Positions 1 through 4,800 of a stretch of 10,404 bases of DNA are shown in pieces (the stretch's first letter is position 1; the number at the start of each line of letters is the position of its first letter). This stretch comes from Dialister sp. CAG:486 (lineage in GTDB: Bacteria; Bacillota; Negativicutes; Veillonellales; Dialisteraceae), in assembly GCA_000434475.1 (NCBI GenBank), contig FR879565.1, positions 1 to 10,404 of the forward strand. The letters are read 5' to 3'. Position numbers and translations under genes: made by a program. Below the pieces are notes generated by a model that was not told the DNA's origin, made no database searches, and saw only the letters and a program-made list of their open reading frames with translations.

Positions 1-4
1 TCAT

Positions 5-32
5 GGAGCTATTATTTCACAGCTCCTTTTTT
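5..32 (+). terminator. Rho-independent terminator of a plus-strand gene left of the window
   Basis: GGAGCT (5-10) pairs with AGCTCC (21-26) around a 10-nt loop and is followed by six T (27-32) on the plus strand. The T run overlaps the stop codon of the convergent nucleoside phosphorylase gene. It most likely ends a plus-strand gene outside the window. Whether it also ends the minus-strand gene cannot be judged because the window stops. Confidence 0.6.
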
Positions 33-840
33 ACAGCGTCACCATGAAATGCCCGATCAGCATCTCAAGCGCCCGTTTCACTGTCTTTTGGAAGCGCTCC
101 TCTGCAAGCGCATACACCTCTTGCGGCGCGATGGATTCACTCTCTGTCCGTTTCGCCACGACACCGCAGACGGAGCCGGCACGAAGGCCCATGACGCTCG
201 CCAGCGTGAAGAGCGTCGCATTTTCCATCTCAAAATTCGTACATCCCATCGCCTGAAAATCAGAGAGAAGCCCCTGATACGAGGTCCTGACATAGCCAGA
301 GAAGCTGTCATAGCGCTCCTGCCCCGGCCAGAAGGAATCCGTCGAGACAGAGATGCCGACCTGATACGGCACCCTGAGGCTTTCCGCCGCTTTCATGAGC
401 GCCAGTGTCACCGTCATATCCGCCACAGCCGGATACTCCGCGGGTGCATAGGCCTTCGACGCACCGTCGCGGCGCACCGAAGCCCGATCGATCACCAGAT
501 CGCCGAGCTCAAGTCCTTCCTGAATGGAGCCCGTCGTCCCCGCGCGGAGGAAGGTCGTGACCCCGAGACGCGCCAGCTCTTCCACAGCAAAGCTCATGCA
601 CGGCCCGCCCATCCCCGTCGACATGACAAGCACCGGCTCACCGGAGACGCGGGCAAGCCAGCTCGTATAGTCGCGATGCGAGGTGAGAAAAACGGCAGAC
701 GGATCCAGCGCCTTCGCCAGCCCCGGCACCCGTCCCGGATCTCCGGGCACGACAGCGTAGCGCGCGCCCGCCAGCTGTTCCTTCGTAAGACCCGTGTGAT
801 ACATGACCTCGCCTTCCTTGGCATAGTGATAGTTTCTCAT
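31..840 (-). CDS. udp: Nucleoside phosphorylase, uridine phosphorylase type
   Basis: A 269-residue cytoplasmic enzyme of the PNP/UDP phosphorylase family, predicted to cleave uridine (or a related nucleoside) with phosphate to base and ribose-1-phosphate in pyrimidine salvage. Visible family landmarks are PGDPGR at residues 32-37 (phosphate side), STGMGGP at 74-80, RAGTTG at 99-104, QERYD at 174-178 (the Gln and Arg match the uracil-binding pair of E. coli Udp) and NFEMENATL at 202-210, which holds the ribose-binding Glu-Met-Glu. The length is close to the usual 250-260; the N-terminus is about 10 residues longer than typical. An alternative Met13 exists, but AAAGGAGGT sits six bases before the ATG at 840, which decides the start. 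No convincing promoter is seen: the leader runs straight into a heptamer repeat array at 860-915. The family is certain; substrate (uridine versus another nucleoside) is inferred from the QERYD and EME motifs. Confidence 0.9.
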   Translation of the reverse strand: MRNYHYAKEGEVMYHTGLTKEQLAGARYAVVPGDPGRVPGLAKALDPSAVFLTSHRDYTSWLARVSGEPVLVMSTGMGGPCMSFAVEELARLGVTTFLRAGTTGSIQEGLELGDLVIDRASVRRDGASKAYAPAEYPAVADMTVTLALMKAAESLRVPYQVGISVSTDSFWPGQERYDSFSGYVRTSYQGLLSDFQAMGCTNFEMENATLFTLASVMGLRAGSVCGVVAKRTESESIAPQEVYALAEERFQKTVKRALEMLIGHFMVTL

Positions 841-859
841 AGTGGACCTCCTTTGGTGT

Positions 860-1165
860 GACTGGGGACTGGTGACTAGTGACTGGGGATTAGTAGCTAG
901 GGATTAGGGATTAGGAACCGCGAGTGACTGGTGACTTGAATACGACTTTCGGGCATCGCCCCTTTATACTCCGCGGCGCATTTCGTCATCCTGAGCGGAG
1001 TGAAATGTCGGATGTTCGATCATGTAAAGGCGGAACAGTGAGAACTGAGTCGAAGGATCTGGCGCCGCACCACCATTTCGCATTTCGCATTTCTAATTTC
1101 TCATTCAACCAAAGTCTTCATCCCCGAAAGGGCGCCCCGCCCACGGGCTAACCCTCCCCCTGAAC
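860..1165 (-). repeat. Composite intergenic repeat, copy R1 (heptamers, hairpins, nested module)
   Basis: This fills the whole gap between the terminator of the small gene and the udp ribosome binding site; no gene is seen in it. Eight in-register heptamers lie at 860-915 (GACTGGG, GACTGGT, GACTAGT, GACTGGG, GATTAGT, AGCTAGG, GATTAGG, GATTAGG), with two more at 926-939. An inverted repeat GCGGCGC (973-979) / GCGCCGC (1062-1068) encloses a GTCATCCTGAG...GTCGAAGGATCT module (985-1060). Four heptamers of CATTTCG/AATTTCT type follow at 1074-1101, and then the GGGC...GCCC hairpin and GGCTAACCC end (about 1130-1165). Read on the minus strand, the module order equals the other copies in the window. 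Confidence 0.8.
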
Positions 1166-1202
1166 CACAAAAGGAGACTTGTCCCCATCCAAGTCCCCTT
1201 TG
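1165..1202 (-). terminator. Rho-independent terminator after the CNNM / small-gene operon
   Basis: On the minus strand GGGGACTTG (1198-1190) pairs with CAAGTCTCC (1181-1173) through a 9-bp stem with one G-T pair, followed by TTTTG. It lies four bases past the stop of the small gene and closes the two-gene operon. Confidence 0.8.
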
Positions 1203-1205
1203 CCC

Positions 1206-1649
1206 TTACTTTTTATTCTTCTTCTTTTTCTTATCCTTCTTGCCTTTTTTGTGCTTCTTGCACTTCTTGATCTTGGCGGAGATGAGCCTCTCCTCCTCCG
1301 GAAGCGTCAGCTCCTCGCCGGCCGGATGCATCTCCTCTTCGGAGAGCTCCCAGTCGCCGTCGATATTATCTTCGCCATCGGGCCGTCCCAGCGTATGGGT
1401 CTTGTACTCGATATTGATATCGCTCCCATCCGTATCCAGAGAGACAGCCGCTTCGCCGCCCTTCTCGATCAGGTCGGTCAGGATCTCCTCCATCTCATCG
1501 GCAAGAGCGATGATATCCTTCAGACGCTCTTCCTCCGCCGGACGGTTATCCAGGCAGGGATTCAGCATGTAGCTTTGCAGGAATGCGCGGTCTTAATCGA
1601 TCCGCCGGCTCATAGCCGAGAGCGTTTCCTTCCAGTTCTTCGTCTCCAT
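1206..1649 (-). pseudogene. Small acidic protein gene with Lys-rich tail, interrupted by an in-frame TAA
   Basis: An ATG at 1649 lies three bases after the stop of the CNNM gene and is preceded by AAAGGAG, a clear translation start. From it the frame runs 148 codons to the stop at 1206 except for a single TAA at codon 19 (1593-1595). Residues 1-18 begin METKNWKETLS and end SRRID; beyond the stop the frame continues DRAFLQSYMLNP. The rest is an acidic, probably helical protein (PAEEERLKDIIALADEMEEI) ending in a tail with about 17 lysines among the last 22 residues. I do not recognise the family. The 120-codon part after Met at 1568 has no ribosome binding site of its own, so it would need reinitiation 27 bases past the stop. 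A CAA or GAA to TAA change, or a sequencing error, explains the break. No transmembrane segment or catalytic motif is seen. Confidence 0.6.
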
Positions 1650-1652
1650 TTG

Positions 1653-2996
1653 TTACTCCTTTGCGGAAGCCGTGCCTTCCGTCACCAATACCTTATCGAT
1701 GCGCCTGTTGTCGCAGTCTACGATCTCAAAGGTAAAACGCCCATATGTGACCTTCTCCGTTTCCTTCGGGATGTAGCCCAGAAGGTAAGTGAGGAAACCG
1801 CCGAGCGTCTTGTAGTAGGCCTCTTTCTCTCCGGGCAGTTCTCCCTCGATCTGGAAATGCTCGCGGAAATCATCAATGGAGCACAGCCCCTCCACCAGCC
1901 AGGCATGTTCGCCGCGACGGATGAATTTATTCTGCTCTTCCAGGATATCCTCCTTGTCTCCGGGCATATCCCCTACGATCTCCTCCAGCACATCATGCAG
2001 CGTCACGAGGCCGGACAGCGTCCCGTACTCATCGATGACGATCGCCTCATGCACCCCGCGCGTGCGGAAGAGCTGCAGAAGCTTCGTCAGGATGAGCGTC
2101 TCCGGGATGAAAAGCGGCTGATGGATCGTATCCATGATCGATGCCTTCAAAGGCTTGCCCGGATGCTTGTGCTGATCGATCAGGATCTCCGACACATCCG
2201 CAAGACCCTTGAAGTCATCCAGCGAACCCTTGCCGACCGGCAGACGGAAATGGGATGTCTCCATCATATCCGCCCAGATCTTCTTCTCTTCATCCTCCAG
2301 ATCCAGCCAGTCAAGCTGCGGACGCGCCGTCATGCAGTCCGACGCCGTGCGGTCATTCAGCTCAAAAACATTATCAATGATCTCAGGCTCTTCCTTATCG
2401 AAGGTGCCGAGTCGCGCGCCCTGCTGAAGAAGGACCTTGATCTCCTCCTCCGACACCGGCTGCTCGCCGCCCATCTTCACACCGAGGAAGCCCACCACGA
2501 TCTTCGTCGACCATGTGGAGAACCACACCAGCGGCCGGCATGCCGTCGCCAAGATGATCATCGGACGCGCGATGACGCACGCCGCCTTCTCCGGCACCGC
2601 GATGGCGATCCACTTCGGTACCAGCTCGCCGATGATGAGCGAGAAATAAGTGACGAGCACCATCACCGTCACCATGCTGATCTCGCGCGCATACGGAGCG
2701 AGCAGGGAGATCTTCTCCATCTCACTCGCCAAAGGCCCCGCCAGCGACGCTCCTGAAAACATACCCGTGATGATGCTGATGGTGGTGATGCCCACCTGAA
2801 TGGTCGCAAAAAGCTCTTCCTTCTCCTCGGCAAGGCGCAGCGCATACACCGCGCTCTTATTGCCCTCGTCGATGAGCTCCTGCAGCTTCGTCTTCCGTGC
2901 TCCGACGATGGCGATCTCCGCCAGAGAACATACCGCATTGCCTAAAACAAGCAGGATAATAATGATCAGTTCAAGCCATATGTGGCCGTCGTCCAT
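1653..2996 (-). CDS. CNNM/CorC (HlyC-type) membrane protein with CBS pair
   Basis: A 447-residue inner-membrane protein of the DUF21 (CNNM)-CBS-CorC/HlyC family, whose members are linked to Mg2+ efflux or ion homeostasis and are often annotated 'hemolysin'. The transmembrane DUF21 part covers about residues 1-190, with helices near 7-23, 65-88, 107-125 and 139-172, and the family signatures SLAEIAIVGARK (24-35), QVGITTISIITGMFSG (67-82) and GELVPK (123-128). The cytoplasmic CBS pair follows (about 215-345: DCMTARPQLDWL and VIDEYGTLSGLVTLHDVLEEIVGDM region). The CorC/HlyC C-terminal domain is at about 355-440. Length is normal. The start at 2996 is preceded by AGGAGGT 11 bases upstream. It has its own extended -10 promoter and is the first gene of an operon with the small gene behind it. 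Transport substrate is not determined by the sequence. Confidence 0.92.
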   Translation of the reverse strand: MDDGHIWLELIIIILLVLGNAVCSLAEIAIVGARKTKLQELIDEGNKSAVYALRLAEEKEELFATIQVGITTISIITGMFSGASLAGPLASEMEKISLLAPYAREISMVTVMVLVTYFSLIIGELVPKWIAIAVPEKAACVIARPMIILATACRPLVWFSTWSTKIVVGFLGVKMGGEQPVSEEEIKVLLQQGARLGTFDKEEPEIIDNVFELNDRTASDCMTARPQLDWLDLEDEEKKIWADMMETSHFRLPVGKGSLDDFKGLADVSEILIDQHKHPGKPLKASIMDTIHQPLFIPETLILTKLLQLFRTRGVHEAIVIDEYGTLSGLVTLHDVLEEIVGDMPGDKEDILEEQNKFIRRGEHAWLVEGLCSIDDFREHFQIEGELPGEKEAYYKTLGGFLTYLLGYIPKETEKVTYGRFTFEIVDCDNRRIDKVLVTEGTASAKE

Positions 2997-3043
2997 CTTC
3001 TTTTCTACCTCCTGGGAAAAACACTATTGAACGATGTGTCTTT

Positions 3044-3052
3044 ATTATAGCA
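3044..3052 (-). promoter_or_regulatory. Extended -10 promoter of the CNNM gene
   Basis: The minus strand reads TGCTATAAT, a perfect -10 with a TGn extension, about 48 bases before the start codon. No good -35 is present at 16-18 bases, which is common with extended -10 promoters. Confidence 0.65.
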
Positions 3053-3109
3053 TGAAATAAATGCCGCGAGGGAAAAAGATGGACGGAGAAAGGAGCTGTG
3101 CTTTCATTC

Positions 3110-3330
3110 GGTTCAGGGTTCAAGGTTCAGGGTTCAGGTGGCGGCTTCGCCGCCTTTTTTAGAGGATGGTATTCTCGTATCGCAGCCTTCCCCTCTAGGG
3201 GAAGGTGCCCGTAGGGGCGGATAGGGCACAAGCAGCATGAAAGACAGATGAGGAAAGCGGAGAAGTGCGCGCCATATGTGGGTAAAGCGTGAGCCCCTAG
3301 CTGCTAGTCCCTAGTCACTCATCCCCAGCC
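3110..3330. repeat. Intergenic repeat cluster R2 (GGTTCAG heptamers, hairpins)
   Basis: No gene is seen between about 3060 and 3340. Four in-register heptamers GGTTCAG, GGTTCAA, GGTTCAG, GGTTCAG lie at 3110-3137. They are followed by GGCGGC-TTC-GCCGCC and six T (3140-3160), which looks like a plus-strand terminator but has no gene before it. A CCTTCCCC-TCTA-GGGGAAGG palindrome (3186-3205) starts a second repeat type related to that at 6246-6518. Degenerate CCCTAG/TCACTCA heptamers lie at about 3295-3327. Confidence 0.7.
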
Positions 3331-3344
3331 ACCTCACAGCACGC

Positions 3345-3377
3345 AAAAACCGCCTTGAGATCATCAAGGCGGCTTTT
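3345..3377 (-). terminator. Bidirectional terminator after arsR-type gene
   Basis: CCGCCTTGA (3350-3358) pairs perfectly with TCAAGGCGG (3364-3372) around a 5-nt loop. The minus strand continues with five T, the plus strand with CTTTT. It begins just past the stop of the ArsR-family gene. Confidence 0.9.
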
Positions 3378-3378
3378 C

Positions 3379-3750
3379 TTAGTTGCCAAATACGTCCTTT
3401 CCTTCCTCCGGTGCTTCCGGTGCTTCCGCCTTGCAGTACTTGATCTGCTCGCAGATGCACTTGTCCTTCAGCTTGTACAGCTCGGGCAGGAAATCCATCA
3501 GCTTCGTAAAGGTCTCATCATTGATCCTGTACTTCGTCCACAGACCCTCGCGACGCGCATTCACCACGCCGGACTCGATCAGGATCTTCATGTGATAAGA
3601 CAGCGTCGACTGCGACAGCGTGAAATTCGAAAGAATGTCGCAGGCAGACATCTCCCGGCATGACAGCATGTCGATCACCCGCAGTCGCGTCTCATCGGAA
3701 AGCGCTTTGAAAATCAATGCAAACTCTTTATAACTTGGCTGAAAATCCAT
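3379..3750 (-). CDS. ArsR/SmtB-family winged-helix metal(loid)-responsive repressor
   Basis: A 123-residue DNA-binding repressor. Residues 8-30 (EFALIFKALSDETRLRVIDML) are the classic ArsR dimer/first-helix signature. The helix-turn-helix spans about 36-60 (ACDILSNFTLSQSTLSYHMK) and the wing is about 62-76. Cysteines at 31 and 37 lie where ArsR proteins carry their ELCVCDL metal-binding motif, and a second cluster, Cys98, Cys100 and Cys106 (KCICEQIKYC), closes the protein; both suggest a thiol-coordinated ligand such as As(III)/Sb(III) or a soft metal. The ATG at 3750 follows AGAGGGG. A strong promoter with a palindrome next to it lies upstream, pointing to autoregulation. No arsenite pump, arsenate reductase or other metal gene is adjacent, so the target genes lie elsewhere or it acts alone. 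The exact effector is an inference. Confidence 0.9.
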   Translation of the reverse strand: MDFQPSYKEFALIFKALSDETRLRVIDMLSCREMSACDILSNFTLSQSTLSYHMKILIESGVVNARREGLWTKYRINDETFTKLMDFLPELYKLKDKCICEQIKYCKAEAPEAPEEGKDVFGN

Positions 3751-3808
3751 AACAAAACCCCTCTTCTTTCAGTCCACGTGCGCCGTCTCTGTCCGCCGCC
3801 TGTTATCG

Positions 3809-3824
3809 ATAGATTTAAATGTAT
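3809..3824. promoter_or_regulatory. Candidate ArsR-type operator
   Basis: ATAGATTTAAATGTAT is a 16-bp palindrome with one mismatched pair, centred on TTTAAA. It covers or immediately follows the predicted transcription start of the repressor gene, the usual place for an autoregulatory ArsR operator. Binding is inferred. Confidence 0.55.
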
Positions 3825-3831
3825 AGAAAAC

Positions 3832-3860
3832 ATTTTATCGCAAATGAAGCGGACTGTCAA
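3832..3860 (-). promoter_or_regulatory. Sigma-70-type promoter of the ArsR-family gene
   Basis: On the minus strand TTGACA (3860-3855), a 17-base spacer and TAAAAT (3837-3832). This is among the best consensus promoters in the window. Confidence 0.8.
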
Positions 3861-3875
3861 ACAAGGGACGGTTGG

Positions 3876-4042
3876 ATTTGAGGTTCAAGGTTCGGGGTTC
3901 AGGGTTAGCCCATGGGCCTGCCGCCCTTTGATTGCATGTGAAAGCTCTACTCACCAGTTAGGAGTGAGGAGTTAGGAGTGAGGAGTGCTGGTGCGGCGCA
4001 TAAAAATCAGAAGCGCCGCGGAGTTTTGATAGCGCTTCGCGC
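3876..4042 (+). repeat. Composite intergenic repeat, copy R3
   Basis: The order of parts is GGTTCA units, GGGTTAGCCC, a GGGC...GCCC hairpin (3915-3927), TTGATTGCATGTGAAAGC, five heptamers AGTTAGG/AGTGAGG (3956-3990), and the inverted repeat GCGGCGC (3993-3999) / GCGCCGC (4013-4019) followed by GGAGTTTTGAT. No gene is seen; the open frames crossing it follow the repeat, not a protein. Confidence 0.75.
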
Positions 4043-4195
4043 GCATCGTCATTTCGAGCGTAGCCCTCAATCTTTATTGCAGAACGTTCATCGCCTGATG
4101 TGAGACAGCACCAGGACATCGTTTTCCCTCGGCGCATACACGCTGATTCCCGCAGTGCAGTAAAGATTCCTCGGCTGCGCTTAGGATGACGATGC
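4043..4195. mobile_element. MITE-like element with about 40-bp terminal inverted repeats
   Basis: The left end GCATCGTCATTTCGAGCG (4043-4060) and the right end, read on the minus strand as GCATCGTCATCCTAAGCG, start two inverted arms. They continue to AATCTTTATTGCA (4069-4081) and, on the right, AATCTTTACTGCA (4168-4156 on the minus strand). About 30 of 40 arm positions match. The centre (about 4082-4155) has no coding potential. There is no transposase, so it would be a non-autonomous element or a folded repetitive element. No target duplication is seen. Confidence 0.5.
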
Positions 4196-4203
4196 CGGAC
4201 AAT

Positions 4204-4400
4204 CCCAGTCACTCCTAATCTCCAATCCCTAATCCCTAGCTACTCATCCCTGCTTTCAAACTTCGGGGTTAGTTCCTTGGGCGTGCCGCCCTTTAATTGC
4301 GTGCGAAAGAGGGGGGGAGCGGGTTCAACAGGTTCAGAGGGTTCAACGGGGGTGCGGCGCAAAAAATAATGAGGTGCCGCGGAGTTTTGATGACGCTTCG
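4204..4400. repeat. Heptamer array plus composite repeat, copy R3b
   Basis: Seven in-register heptamers (CCCAGTC to ATCCCTG) lie at 4204-4252 and share 21 identical bases, in reverse orientation, with the array next to udp. From 4261 the core unit follows on the plus strand: GGGGTTAGTTCC, the GGGCGTGCCGCCC hairpin, TTAATTGCGTGCGAAAG, three 9-mers (GGTTCAACA, GGTTCAGAG, GGTTCAACG at 4322-4348), then GCGGCGC (4354-4360) / GTGCCGC (4374-4380) and GGAGTTTTGAT. Confidence 0.75.
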
Positions 4401-4459
4401 CGCCGTCGTTATCGGAAGCGAACCCTGCGAAAGCTATAGTCATGCGCGCCCAGAAGTTC

Positions 4460-4488
4460 TTGACCGCCCCATGTGATCGTGCTACAAT
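4460..4488 (+). promoter_or_regulatory. Promoter of the antitoxin-like RNA
   Basis: TTGACC (4460-4465), exactly 17 bases, then TACAAT (4483-4488) preceded by TGC, giving an extended -10. A strong promoter on the plus strand with no protein gene behind it; the transcript would start near 4494. Confidence 0.8.
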
Positions 4489-4497
4489 GAGGATGCG

Positions 4498-4525
4498 AAA
4501 TGGATTCCAGCATCCGTAAAAGCAC
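4498..4525 (+). repeat. Direct repeat DRa of the toxin-antitoxin locus
   Basis: It matches 4681-4707 in 25 of 28 positions (two substitutions and one gap). Located at the 5' end of the antitoxin RNA, it provides the complementarity to the toxin translation start. Confidence 0.85.
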
Positions 4526-4533
4526 AAAAGAAT

Positions 4534-4570
4534 GAGCCCCCTTGAGATCTCGACCATCTCAAGGGGGCTC
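4534..4570. terminator. Shared bidirectional terminator of toxin mRNA and antitoxin RNA
   Basis: GAGCCCCCTTGAGA (4534-4547) pairs perfectly with TCTCAAGGGGGCTC (4557-4570): 14 bp, 9-nt loop, extendable by five A/G-T/C pairs across one bulge. The tails are CTTCTTGTTC-like on the plus strand and ATTCTTTTG on the minus strand, so it can end both convergent transcripts. Confidence 0.85.
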
Positions 4571-4620
4571 TTCTTGTTCAAAGCACAAGAATAAGCTTCG
4601 GCTTATCACTCACTGCCCCT

Positions 4621-4695
4621 TTACCAGTCAAGCCATTTGCAAATGTAGTACGCGACTACACTTGCTGCGACCGAGAGAAAAAATGATTCCAGCAT
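4621..4695 (-). CDS. Predicted Fst-like type I toxin, 24-residue membrane peptide
   Basis: A small gene of 24 codons plus TAA. The peptide starts MLES, has one hydrophobic span FFLSVAASVVAYYI (residues 5-18) and ends CKWLDW, so it is a single membrane helix with a short charged, Trp-containing tail. Fst-family toxins have the same plan (small hydrophobic residues including V-x-x-x-V-V, then W-L-D); they insert in the inner membrane and disturb the envelope. The proposed start is the ATG at 4695; AAGGGAGGT lies 11 bases upstream. A TTG two codons earlier (4701) has a better 5-base spacing and could give a 26-residue form. Downstream, a perfect ATAAGC/GCTTAT hairpin (4591-4606) sits in the 3' UTR before the shared terminator. 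An extended -10 promoter and a folded leader lie upstream. Identification as toxin rests on the convergent antisense RNA and direct repeats more than on peptide similarity. Confidence 0.72.
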   Translation of the reverse strand: MLESFFLSVAASVVAYYICKWLDW

Positions 4696-4707
4696 TCGCA
4701 AAAGCAC
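4681..4707 (+). repeat. Direct repeat DRb, covering the toxin start codon
   Basis: The partner of 4498-4525. It spans the first five codons of the toxin gene, the start codon and the spacer up to the edge of its Shine-Dalgarno site, exactly the place where an antisense RNA would block initiation. Confidence 0.85.
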
Positions 4708-4751
4708 CTCCCTTCAGTCACAAGACTATGCATAGGGAGTTGCAGTGTGAC
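4708..4751 (-). promoter_or_regulatory. Folded 5' leader of toxin mRNA that can hide the Shine-Dalgarno site
   Basis: Read on the minus strand, GTCACA (4751-4746) can pair with TGTGAC (4722-4717), and CTCCCT (4739-4734) with AGGGAG (4713-4708), the Shine-Dalgarno site. The two helices interleave, so they are either alternatives or a pseudoknot. Sequestered initiation sites are typical of type I toxin mRNAs. Confidence 0.5.
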
Positions 4752-4756
4752 GTGTA

Positions 4757-4765
4757 AGTATATCA
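4757..4765 (-). promoter_or_regulatory. Extended -10 promoter of the toxin gene
   Basis: The minus strand reads TGATATACT, an extended -10, with a weak TTTTTG 17 bases upstream. The start would be near 4750, so the leader is about 55 nt and the mRNA about 220 nt. It looks weaker than the antitoxin promoter, as expected for such a pair. Confidence 0.55.
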
Positions 4766-4800
4766 TACGTCTTATTGCACAAAAACCGACTTTTATGTTT

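Larger units (their letters stand above)
4494..4578 (+). ncRNA. Predicted type I antitoxin RNA (RNA II-like)
   Basis: A transcript of about 80 nt is bounded by the promoter at 4460-4488 and the terminator hairpin at 4534-4570. It contains no meaningful open frame. Its 5' part (4498-4525) is a direct repeat of the region around the toxin start codon (4681-4707). Since the toxin is read from the other strand, this RNA can pair with the toxin mRNA over the AUG and the bases after its Shine-Dalgarno site: 8 bp, then a G-U pair, two pairs, one mismatch and 11 bp. The terminator loop offers a second, fully complementary contact and contains CUCG, which fits the YUNR U-turn pattern used for fast pairing in known antisense RNAs. 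This matches RNA II of the pAD1 par locus in layout. Expression is inferred. Confidence 0.7.

Noticed and set aside
49..861. Long plus-strand open frame opposite udp
   Set aside because: Arg/His-rich composition without family motifs; it mirrors the strongly supported phosphorylase on the other strand.
924..1151. 75-codon plus-strand open frame
   Set aside because: Lies wholly within repeat R1 and has no ribosome binding site.
1179..2756. 525-codon plus-strand open frame opposite the CNNM gene
   Set aside because: It runs antisense to an unmistakable membrane protein and a gene with a good ribosome binding site; low-complexity Leu/Arg/His content is typical of an antisense frame in GC-rich DNA.
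3956..3990. CRISPR-like array
   Set aside because: The repeats are head-to-tail heptamers without spacers; there are no cas genes.
4491..4518. Ten-codon open frame at the start of the antitoxin RNA
   Set aside because: No ribosome binding site; its ATG lies at or before the predicted transcript start.
4240..4581. 113-codon minus-strand open frame
   Set aside because: It would start inside the shared terminator hairpin of the toxin-antitoxin locus and continue through repeat R3b; no ribosome binding site.
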